Assembly: GCA_001820055.1 (NCBI GenBank)
Contig: MHOK01000021.1
Span: forward strand, 1-33,983
From: Candidatus Spechtbacteria bacterium RIFCSPLOWO2_12_FULL_38_22
GTDB taxonomy: Bacteria > Patescibacteriota > Minisyncoccia > Spechtbacterales > 2-12-FULL-38-22
DNA: 33,983 nt
Reading direction: 5' to 3'
Below are positions 28,323 to 33,983 of this stretch, piece after piece (positions within the stretch are counted from its first letter, which is position 1; every line of letters begins with the position of its first letter). The position numbers and the translations under genes were made by a program. Under the pieces are notes generated by a model. That model was not told the DNA's origin and made no database searches. It was given only the letters and a program-made list of their open reading frames with translations.

Positions 28323-29351
28323 CTACCTCCTTTCTTTCTTTATGTTAGACCCCGTATCTGTGAACTCTTTTATGTCTAAGGTTTTTGCAAAAACCTTATC
28401 TAGTGCGGCATCAACATCTTCGTAACTTACATCTTCATCAGCGCTAGGAGAAAAAGCTTTATTAAACAATTCGCCCAATTCACCTGTGGCAAATAACTCA
28501 AAGAAAGATGCCGTGCTAATATTTCTAAAGACACGCGCTATTTCCAGCGTAAGATTCTGTAATGCTATCATTCTGTTTTTTGCGCTGTCTTTTCTAAGCC
28601 AAATTTCATCCTTGAAGCGGTTAAGTTTTTCAGCCAGAGACATTTCTTGAGTGCTTGTTTTCTTCTTCTGTGAGAACTTGGGACCATAAATCCACAGCAT
28701 GCTTAGAAAAATAAGCGCAACGACAAACAACACTCCAGCGTATCCAAACTTGTCGCTAATCGATGAAGTATTGTCTTTAACTGGCCCCTTGACATTCCTT
28801 AGCTCTGCCACATCGATGTCAGTGACGTTTCTCGTGATATTCACGGGCCAATCATTTTTTACTTCAATCAACCCTGAGGCGACATTGTCCAAAGCAATAT
28901 AATCTACGCTCGTTTGGGGTAGATAATAGACCCTGTCAACCAAGCCATTAACTATAAAAAGCTTAACTTCAAAAACATATTCCCACACATCCGCCCCTTC
29001 ATTATTTGGAAGCCTTCCAATCTTTCTGTGCAAAATTGTTGGTCGGCCCTCTAGTTCAAACGGCGCAAAAACTATGGAATTAAACGCAGTGTCCAAATCT
29101 AGGTTAACATGACTACTACTATATTGAACCACATAGCGTACCGTAAATCTTTCTCCCAAAGAATGGGAGTAGTCATTATTCTCTATCTCTACTCTGGCAG
29201 CAATGAACGGCCATGCAGTTAAATAAATTTCATCTTTATTCTCTTTGCTCTCATCCCCGAAACTTGGGGTAAGGAACGCAGAAATAAAGATTATTGAAGC
29301 CGCAGACGCCAAAACTGCGATTAAAGTTCTCGCGTTAAGTAGCTTGCGCAA
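28323..29351 (-). CDS. BatD-like/DUF4381-like membrane protein of the VWA cluster
   Basis: A 342-residue protein starting at TTG 29351, chosen for the strong AGGAGGT nine bases upstream. A signal-anchor helix (about 9-26) is followed by an exported beta-rich domain (30-195), a second membrane helix (204-222) and a cytoplasmic helical tail (about 230-342) rich in charged residues. The architecture and position between DUF58 and the VWA genes fit BatD/DUF4381 proteins, but the sequence match is weak. It has its own promoter, so it starts a second transcription unit within the cluster. Confidence 0.6.
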   Translation of the reverse strand: MRKLLNARTLIAVLASAASIIFISAFLTPSFGDESKENKDEIYLTAWPFIAARVEIENNDYSHSLGERFTVRYVVQYSSSHVNLDLDTAFNSIVFAPFELEGRPTILHRKIGRLPNNEGADVWEYVFEVKLFIVNGLVDRVYYLPQTSVDYIALDNVASGLIEVKNDWPVNITRNVTDIDVAELRNVKGPVKDNTSSISDKFGYAGVLFVVALIFLSMLWIYGPKFSQKKKTSTQEMSLAEKLNRFKDEIWLRKDSAKNRMIALQNLTLEIARVFRNISTASFFELFATGELGELFNKAFSPSADEDVSYEDVDAALDKVFAKTLDIKEFTDTGSNIKKERR

Positions 29352-29405
29352 CCTCGCCCACCTCCTCTCTGGTGATGCTATTTTGTTGACAAGTTAACTA
29401 ATCAA

Positions 29406-29434
29406 ACATTACACTTTTTGAGACTGAAAGTCAA
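29406..29434 (-). promoter_or_regulatory. Internal promoter for the BatD-VWA part of the cluster
   Basis: On the reverse strand, TTGACT (29434-29429) and TAATGT (29411-29406) are 17 bases apart, about 55 bases before the TTG start at 29351. It lies just beyond the terminator of the DUF58 gene. Confidence 0.65.
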
Positions 29435-29443
29435 GAGTAAAAA

Positions 29444-29472
29444 TAAAAAAACCCTACCTAACGTAGGGTTTT
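29444..29472 (-). terminator. Terminator overlapping the DUF58 stop codon
   Basis: AAACCCTAC (29449-29457) and GTAGGGTTT (29463-29471) form a 9-bp stem with a 5-base loop; read leftward it is followed by TTTTTTTATTTTT. The last codons and stop of the DUF58 gene are inside the stem. It splits the cluster into moxR-DUF58 and the downstream unit. Confidence 0.8.
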
Positions 29473-30359
29473 GAAAGAACACCTTGAAGCTCTTTCCTAA
29501 TTTTAGAAAAATCAAATTCCGAAACGTGCGCAAACCTTAGTGCCTTAGATTCCAGCCTAGCCCTTAAACGCGAAAACCTTTCTTCGTGCTCTGCTCTTAT
29601 GCGTCCAATGTTCTTTCGGCCAAGTGAAATACCGCTGTGAGCACCGGTGCTTACATCTGTAAATACTAACTCCCTTCCCCTTTGAGCAATGTCTGGAAAA
29701 GTATACTCTAGTTCATCTTGAACAACAATCGGAACGACGATGTAATCTTGAAAATAACTGTCCAGCAGTCTTGTGAAAAAACTATCGTCCCCCAAAAAAT
29801 CTGAAATTATAAAAATAAACGATCCAATAGGTAGAGCTTCTTGCCAATATGACAAACTAAGTCTTTTTGTGCGGGATTTTTTAAAATCACAAATCACATC
29901 TTCCATCAGGCTTATTGCCCTTCTATACTGATCGGACCCAACTCCTAGCTGCTGAACGATCTCATAATTTCCTGCCAAACCCCAAAGACCGGTCGCAATA
30001 CTCTGATTTAGGGTAGAAAAAACTACTATAGACGCCGCGGCAAAAGAAGACCTGATTTTATCTCGCAAAAACATACTGCGAGAAAAATCATAAACCACCA
30101 GTGCTCGTAATTCCCGAGTTTCAACTCTATCTACAACCATGGGCTTTCTCTTCTTAGCACTTAAAATAGGATCAATATTTTCAATGCTATCTCCGGGCTT
30201 AAATTCCCTTATCTCTGTCATTTCCATACCCCTACCGGAAAAAATGCTATCCCAATCTCCGAAGTAACTTCCCCCGACGATAGGAACTTGGCTTAGATCT
30301 ATGCCAAAATTTCTTGCCTCTATACGCAATGCCTCCAGTTCATCCTTAGATATGGACAT
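29454..30359 (-). CDS. DUF58 protein (MoxR partner)
   Basis: A 301-residue protein with the DUF58 core IREFKPGDSIENIDPILSAKKRKPMV and a degenerate VWA-like fold further on: VVYDFSRSMFLRD (D-x-S-x-S) and FIFIISDFLGDDSFF. DUF58 genes are almost always next to moxR, as here (three bases after the moxR stop). They are thought to link the AAA+ ATPase to VWA clients. The C-terminal region (ARLESKALRFAHVSEFDFSKIRKELQGVLS) ends within the terminator hairpin. Cytoplasmic; no membrane segment. Confidence 0.85.
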   Translation of the reverse strand: MSISKDELEALRIEARNFGIDLSQVPIVGGSYFGDWDSIFSGRGMEMTEIREFKPGDSIENIDPILSAKKRKPMVVDRVETRELRALVVYDFSRSMFLRDKIRSSFAAASIVVFSTLNQSIATGLWGLAGNYEIVQQLGVGSDQYRRAISLMEDVICDFKKSRTKRLSLSYWQEALPIGSFIFIISDFLGDDSFFTRLLDSYFQDYIVVPIVVQDELEYTFPDIAQRGRELVFTDVSTGAHSGISLGRKNIGRIRAEHEERFSRLRARLESKALRFAHVSEFDFSKIRKELQGVLSKPYVR

Positions 30360-30362
30360 GCT

Positions 30363-31457
30363 TTACAACCTCGCAATGAAAACTTGTCCAAGAATTTCAT
30401 CAAGAGTCCTATCAAGAATTTCACTTCTTTTAGAAAGATCTACGTCCCTGTTATAACCAATTCTGTGACCCAAAACAAAAGGCGCAAGCTGAACAATGTC
30501 TTGTGGAACAACAAAGTTTCTTCCTTCCAAAAAAGCTCTGGTTTTGATAGCTCTTTGCAGATATATAGGAAAGCGAGTAGAACCTCCTACTACTATATTC
30601 CCCTGAGCCACCAACCTTGCCTCGTTTGGACGCGTTAGGTTTGTAAACTCGACAATAATTTGTCTTAATTCTGACGATATAAAAATACCCCCATCAACCA
30701 ATTCTCTAATCTCAAGGATATCCTCAGCAGAAATTACTTTCCTTATTGAACTTCTGGCACTTAGCGCTTCTACCGCTTCATCGTGCGTTTGGCCTGCTAT
30801 ATCAAGACCACGAGCTTGCAAATTACTGTCTTCTGCCTCCAGCACGCGCAGTGTTTCTTCATCAGAAATATATGGGACATTAATTTTCATCATAAATCTA
30901 TCTTTTTGAGCTTCGGACATTGCATAAGTCCCGCCACCAGTAGTTTGATCTAGCGGATTTTGAGTGGCAAATACGTTAAATGGAGGTTCAAGTTTAATTG
31001 TACCAGAACGCTTTGTTGTAACCTGAAGCTCTTCCATGGGCTCAAGCACAGCAGAGGTTGTTCTTGGAGAGGTTCTATTGATTTCGTCTGTTAAAACTAT
31101 TCCTCGGGCAAAAATGGGGCCCTTTCTGAAACTAAACTCACCTGTCATATTTCCCCTATCGTCAAAGACAGGAGACTCGTCTCCTGTAATATCTTCGGGC
31201 ATTGTCTGGGGCGTCATTTGAATACGAGAAAAATCCATATCGCAAGCCTCTGCGATTGTTCTAGCCAGCAAAGTCTTTCCCACACCAGGAACTGCTTCCA
31301 TAAGTATGTGATTGTTATTCCCCGGAGCAAAAAGTGTAATTAAAGTAGCGTCAATTGTGGCGTCCATACCTTGAACGCCTCGCCTGTGAACTTCCGCTCT
31401 TAACTCTTCAACTTTCACTCTTGCACTTTCCAGCGTAAAGGAAGCTTTGTCTGCCAT
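30363..31457 (-). CDS. moxR: MoxR-type AAA+ ATPase
   Basis: A chaperone-like ATPase of 364 residues. Walker A is EAVPGVGKT (54-62), Walker B is VLTDEINR (121-128), and 'FATQNPLDQTTGGGTYAMSEAQKDRF' contains sensor 1 and the MoxR-specific linker. ATG 31457 is used because AAAGGTGGG lies directly upstream of it; the longer frame from TTG 31478 would include that ribosome-binding site. It is the first gene of the cluster and has a good promoter at 31491-31519. MoxR proteins work with VWA proteins on protein or metal-centre maturation. Confidence 0.95.
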   Translation of the reverse strand: MADKASFTLESARVKVEELRAEVHRRGVQGMDATIDATLITLFAPGNNNHILMEAVPGVGKTLLARTIAEACDMDFSRIQMTPQTMPEDITGDESPVFDDRGNMTGEFSFRKGPIFARGIVLTDEINRTSPRTTSAVLEPMEELQVTTKRSGTIKLEPPFNVFATQNPLDQTTGGGTYAMSEAQKDRFMMKINVPYISDEETLRVLEAEDSNLQARGLDIAGQTHDEAVEALSARSSIRKVISAEDILEIRELVDGGIFISSELRQIIVEFTNLTRPNEARLVAQGNIVVGGSTRFPIYLQRAIKTRAFLEGRNFVVPQDIVQLAPFVLGHRIGYNRDVDLSKRSEILDRTLDEILGQVFIARL

Positions 31458-31490
31458 TTTGCCCACCTTTATTGACAAGTTACTACCTAA

Positions 31491-31519
31491 ACCCTACCTT
31501 AATTTATAAGATAAGTCAA
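31491..31519 (-). promoter_or_regulatory. Promoter of moxR-DUF58
   Basis: On the reverse strand, TTGACT (31519-31514) and TAGGGT (31496-31491) are 17 bases apart, about 30 bases before the moxR ATG. Confidence 0.65.
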
Positions 31520-31524
31520 GAAAA

Positions 31525-31562
31525 AATCGCCTCAATCCGCCAGCTGGCGGATTGAGGCGATT
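31525..31562. repeat. 38-bp perfect palindrome with the TCCGCCAGC-type core
   Basis: The segment reads the same on both strands over 38 bases, with TCCGCCAGCTGGCGGA in the centre. It lies just upstream of the moxR promoter, directly after the terminator of the 31578 gene. The core is the same palindrome that sits in tmRNA at 23319-23333 (with one change), so it is a dispersed element. Confidence 0.75.
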
Positions 31563-31599
31563 AAAAAACGGCTCATGTTAAAGATGAGGCGTTTTTTTT
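31562..31599 (-). terminator. Terminator overlapping the end of the small basic protein gene
   Basis: ACGGCTCAT (31568-31576) pairs with ATGAGGCGT (31584-31592) with one mismatch. Read leftward it ends in TTTTTTAAT. The TAA stop at 31578 is in the loop. Confidence 0.7.
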
Positions 31600-31928
31600 G
31601 ACTTATATTTAGTTATTTTAGTTTCGTTTGTAATTTTCTTTTTTACAGTTTGTACAGTTGTTTTTGTTTTTAATAAAACCTCCCTCTGAGAGCTAGGGCC
31701 TGAAGGCTGAACCTTGCTTTTAGGTAACACTTTTTTATCTGCCAGTTTTATTATTTTTTTAATTTCTTGTTTGGGTTTTAAAATAAAATATTCAAATTTG
31801 TTATATAATTTTTCAATCTGCTCTTTTATGTCCTCCTTACTCAAAAAATCGTGCCTAATGCGCGCTTTTTCAATACGTATATGTTTTTTAACACCAGCTG
31901 GAAGTTTCATCTTTTGTTTTTGATCCAT
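31578..31928 (-). CDS. Small basic protein of unknown function
   Basis: A 116-residue, strongly basic protein (from ATG 31928; a TTG is one codon upstream). MKLPAGVKKHIRIEKARIRHDF is followed by a helical KEDIKEQIEKLYNKF segment and a Lys/Thr-rich, disordered C-terminus (KTKTTVQTVKKKITNETKITKYKSKK). It has no membrane segment. The start lies 18 bases after the murE stop, so it is probably co-transcribed with femAB-murE. Binding to nucleic acid or to the cell-wall machinery are guesses; I do not recognise the family. Confidence 0.6.
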   Translation of the reverse strand: MDQKQKMKLPAGVKKHIRIEKARIRHDFLSKEDIKEQIEKLYNKFEYFILKPKQEIKKIIKLADKKVLPKSKVQPSGPSSQREVLLKTKTTVQTVKKKITNETKITKYKSKKTPHL

Positions 31929-31946
31929 CAATAGACCAAGTTAACA

Positions 31947-33245
31947 TTAAAAATAAACTTTTGCAAATTCTTCACGTACAATTTTTCTATCATCCCAATC
32001 TATGGGTCCGTTTTTGGTCATCATTAACGGTTCAGCGCCCTTACCTGTGATTAAAATAGAATCGCCATCTTCTGCTATCTGTAAAGCTCTATTTATTGCT
32101 TTTCTGCGGTCTAGTATTTTTTCGTATTTTAGCTTACCAGAAAAACCTTTTTCTATGTCTTTTAAAATATCTTGCGGGTCTTCACTGTAAGGATCTTCGT
32201 CGGTTATTATAACCTCATCGCAGTACTTCTCAACGATCTTAGCAAATTCTGGTCTTTTCCACTTATCTCTACCACCACCGGCAGCTCCAAATACCCCTAT
32301 CAACCTGCCTTCGCTAAATGCCTTAATGGTTTTATACACTTTTTCAAAAGCATCCGGCGTATGCGCGTAATCTACAAACACGTTAAACGGCTCTCCTATC
32401 ACACGCTCCAACCTGCCACTAACTCCGGGAAAGGTTTTAACGTATTTTGCGATATCTTGCAGCTCCAAGTTACAAGACAAAGCAACACATACAGCGGCTA
32501 ACGCATTATATGCATTAAACTCACTTAACAACGACATATTGAACAAAACCCCATCAATCTTTAAAGACAAACCGTTTGAGTCATAGCTTGTGTCGCTGGG
32601 AATAACCGTCTGGTAGTTATCATTTTCGTATTCTTGCTTAAGCGAGTATGCTATTTTTCTAGTTACTTCAAAGTTTAAAAAATATTCTGCCGCTTCATCG
32701 TCCGCATTCACAATAGAGACCTCGTGGGGCAATGCAAAAAATTTACCCTTAGTGTCTCTGTAGTTGTCAAACCCGCCGTGGCTTTCTATGTGTTCAGGAG
32801 TCAAGTTTGTAAAAACAGCTGTATTAAACTCTATATGCTTATGGCGATTTTGTTTTATACCTTCACTGGTCACCTCCATAACCACATACTCACATCCTGC
32901 ATTTACCGCTTGGCGTAAAAACTTTTGCATTTTTAAACGCCCCGGCATTGTCATTTTTAACATGTTTTTCCATTCTTTCTTATTGATTTTAAAACGCAAC
33001 GAAGATAACGAAGCAACGTGTAACCCGGCTCCCTCCAAGATGTGGGTCGCCAAATGAACTACCGTGGTTTTCCCATTGGTTCCAGTTACTCCTATTATTT
33101 TTATTTTTTTTGACGGATTCCTATACAAAATAACGCCCAAAAGTGGCCAAAAAATACCGTGATAAAGTTTTTCGAAAATCCAATCCGGCAAAAGCCACTT
33201 TAGAAAAGCTTTTATGTTAAGTAGTATTTTTTTAATAAAAAGCAT
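31947..33245 (-). CDS. murE: MurE-like Mur ligase (UDP-MurNAc-tripeptide synthetase)
   Basis: Adds the third residue of the peptidoglycan stem peptide, using ATP. The 432 residues are shorter than the usual about 490, because the N-terminal UDP-binding domain is reduced to about 45 residues with a hydrophobic helix. The P-loop is GTNGKT (55-60), with MEVTSEG (123-129) and TNLTPEHIESHGGFDNYRDTKG in family positions. The diagnostic C-terminal loop is DEDPYSEDP (349-357), where E. coli MurE has DNPR; Arg to Tyr removes the diaminopimelate contact. GKGAEP (401-406) stands for the usual GKGHE. The third-residue substrate is therefore uncertain. Start ATG 33245 follows femAB by six bases. Confidence 0.85.
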   Translation of the reverse strand: MLFIKKILLNIKAFLKWLLPDWIFEKLYHGIFWPLLGVILYRNPSKKIKIIGVTGTNGKTTVVHLATHILEGAGLHVASLSSLRFKINKKEWKNMLKMTMPGRLKMQKFLRQAVNAGCEYVVMEVTSEGIKQNRHKHIEFNTAVFTNLTPEHIESHGGFDNYRDTKGKFFALPHEVSIVNADDEAAEYFLNFEVTRKIAYSLKQEYENDNYQTVIPSDTSYDSNGLSLKIDGVLFNMSLLSEFNAYNALAAVCVALSCNLELQDIAKYVKTFPGVSGRLERVIGEPFNVFVDYAHTPDAFEKVYKTIKAFSEGRLIGVFGAAGGGRDKWKRPEFAKIVEKYCDEVIITDEDPYSEDPQDILKDIEKGFSGKLKYEKILDRRKAINRALQIAEDGDSILITGKGAEPLMMTKNGPIDWDDRKIVREEFAKVYF

Positions 33246-33251
33246 CGTAGT

Positions 33252-33983
33252 TTAAAACTTATTTTTAAATTTATACGCCCAATACCACACCGGTTTAAAA
33301 ACCAAATCAAAACTTCCGATATACTGCACCTCTTTCCCGCCAAACCCTCTTTTAAACCTCGTAACTCCGGGCCAGCGTTTTTCATCTATCCCCCAAAGGT
33401 CATACTCATCCATGTCTTCACGGCCGGCTATTTTTATAAGCTCCCAGTGTAAAAAATAGGGCGCCATATATTTGCGCAAACTATAATCAGAGGCTCCATG
33501 CAGATATGTCATTCGATTGTTGTATGAAATTACAATGGCTGCGGCAGCAAACTGGTCGCGCGTTTTTACAAAATATAAATCTACGTTTTCTAGCTCAATT
33601 AATTTCTTGTAATACTCTTTTGGATGTACGGCGAATTCTGAACGATTAGATGTTTTTTTTAATAAATCCCAAAACGCATTTATGTCTTTTGAGTTTTCTA
33701 CTTTTAAAAACTTCTTTTCTGACAAACGAATATTATAACTTGTTTTTTTGTGCATATGCCCTAGCAACTCGTCATGGTGCACATTCAAATCTAAAATGAT
33801 CGTACGTTGTGGCTGAAGTTCTTTCACTGCATCTCTAAATCCTAAGTTTTGCAATCTTGTTAGTTGTTCCTTGTTCGCCGTGCCCGCCGTAGCTTCATGC
33901 GAAGGCTGGGTTGTTCGTTGAGTTAGTGGTTCAAACTTAAAAAAAATTGAACCTTGTTTTTGTCCAATTTTTTTAATCTCATC
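33252..33983 (-). CDS. FemAB-type peptidoglycan interpeptide-bridge transferase, partial
   Basis: The frame is open from the window edge (33983) to TAA 33252, 243 residues, and the true start lies beyond. The visible part has GSIFFKFEPL, LQNLGFRDAVKELQPQRTIILDL, HDELLGHMHKKTSYNIRLSEKK, AAAIVISYNNRMTYLHGAS and DLWGIDEKRWPGVTRFKRGFGG, all in FemAB/FemX order (GNAT-like fold using aminoacyl-tRNA). These enzymes add bridge amino acids to the stem peptide. Immediate linkage to murE fits. A palindromic repeat is inserted in frame at 33881-33913 (QPSHEATAGTA). A shorter internal start at 33854 would cut into the conserved domain. Confidence 0.85.
   Translation of the reverse strand, partial: DEIKKIGQKQGSIFFKFEPLTQRTTQPSHEATAGTANKEQLTRLQNLGFRDAVKELQPQRTIILDLNVHHDELLGHMHKKTSYNIRLSEKKFLKVENSKDINAFWDLLKKTSNRSEFAVHPKEYYKKLIELENVDLYFVKTRDQFAAAAIVISYNNRMTYLHGASDYSLRKYMAPYFLHWELIKIAGREDMDEYDLWGIDEKRWPGVTRFKRGFGGKEVQYIGSFDLVFKPVWYWAYKFKNKF
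33881..33910. repeat. Palindromic repeat in frame inside the FemAB gene
   Basis: GCCCGCCGTAGCTTC-ATGC-GAAGGC is a G+C-rich palindrome like that at 23518-23576. Here it adds about 11 codons (QPSHEATAGTA) between FEP and the LxNLGF segment without breaking the frame. Confidence 0.6.

Overview
The window is A+T-rich bacterial DNA with tightly packed genes and short intergenic spaces filled with G+C-rich palindromes. The standard code appears to be in use, since TGA serves as a stop. The gene set suggests a Candidate Phyla Radiation (Patescibacteria, Parcubacteria-like) chromosome: a short RecO, compact ribosomal-protein and synthetase genes, a MoxR/DUF58/VWA cluster, and many small orphan proteins. 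That assignment is inference from gene content and style; no rRNA is present to test it.

Left chromosomal part (1-11360). Everything reads leftward: a partial M16 peptidase, an RNase J-like nuclease with its own promoter and a dyad-containing leader, then a tight operon argS-ileS-recO-(surface protein)-glyQS. The IleRS carries a complete histidine-phosphatase domain inserted between its two zinc-binding Cys pairs. A 66-residue orphan and a GIY-YIG gene bounded by 76-bp direct repeats close this part.

Accessory part (about 11690-23090). This looks like an integrated mobile element. It holds a membrane protein, an AlbA_2 (Schlafen-like) protein, and a four-gene restriction-modification operon: two PD-(D/E)xK proteins and two different D12-class adenine methyltransferases. 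It also holds five iteron-like repeats around three strong hairpins, a winged-helix replication-initiator-like protein, several small proteins and a serine recombinase. The recombinase gene runs into the 3' end of ssrA (tmRNA), a classic integration target, and a 17-bp match to the ssrA terminus recurs at the far edge. I read this as a plasmid-like element integrated at ssrA carrying defence genes. Its boundaries are inferred.

Right chromosomal part (23084-33983). The ribosome-rescue pair smpB-ssrA reads leftward. The translation operon infC-rpmI-rplT diverges from smpB and has arrays of 7-bp repeats in its spacers. It meets a leftward MoxR-DUF58-BatD-like-VWA-(small membrane protein)-VWA cluster at a shared bidirectional terminator. 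At the right edge are cell-wall genes: a FemAB-type transferase (partial, with a palindromic repeat inserted in frame), an atypical MurE-like ligase and a small basic protein.

Most attention-worthy: the IleRS-phosphatase fusion; the ssrA-linked element with its candidate iteron origin; a mutually exclusive hairpin leader before the recombinase; and a 50-residue protein that reproduces the long-helix segment of serine recombinases.
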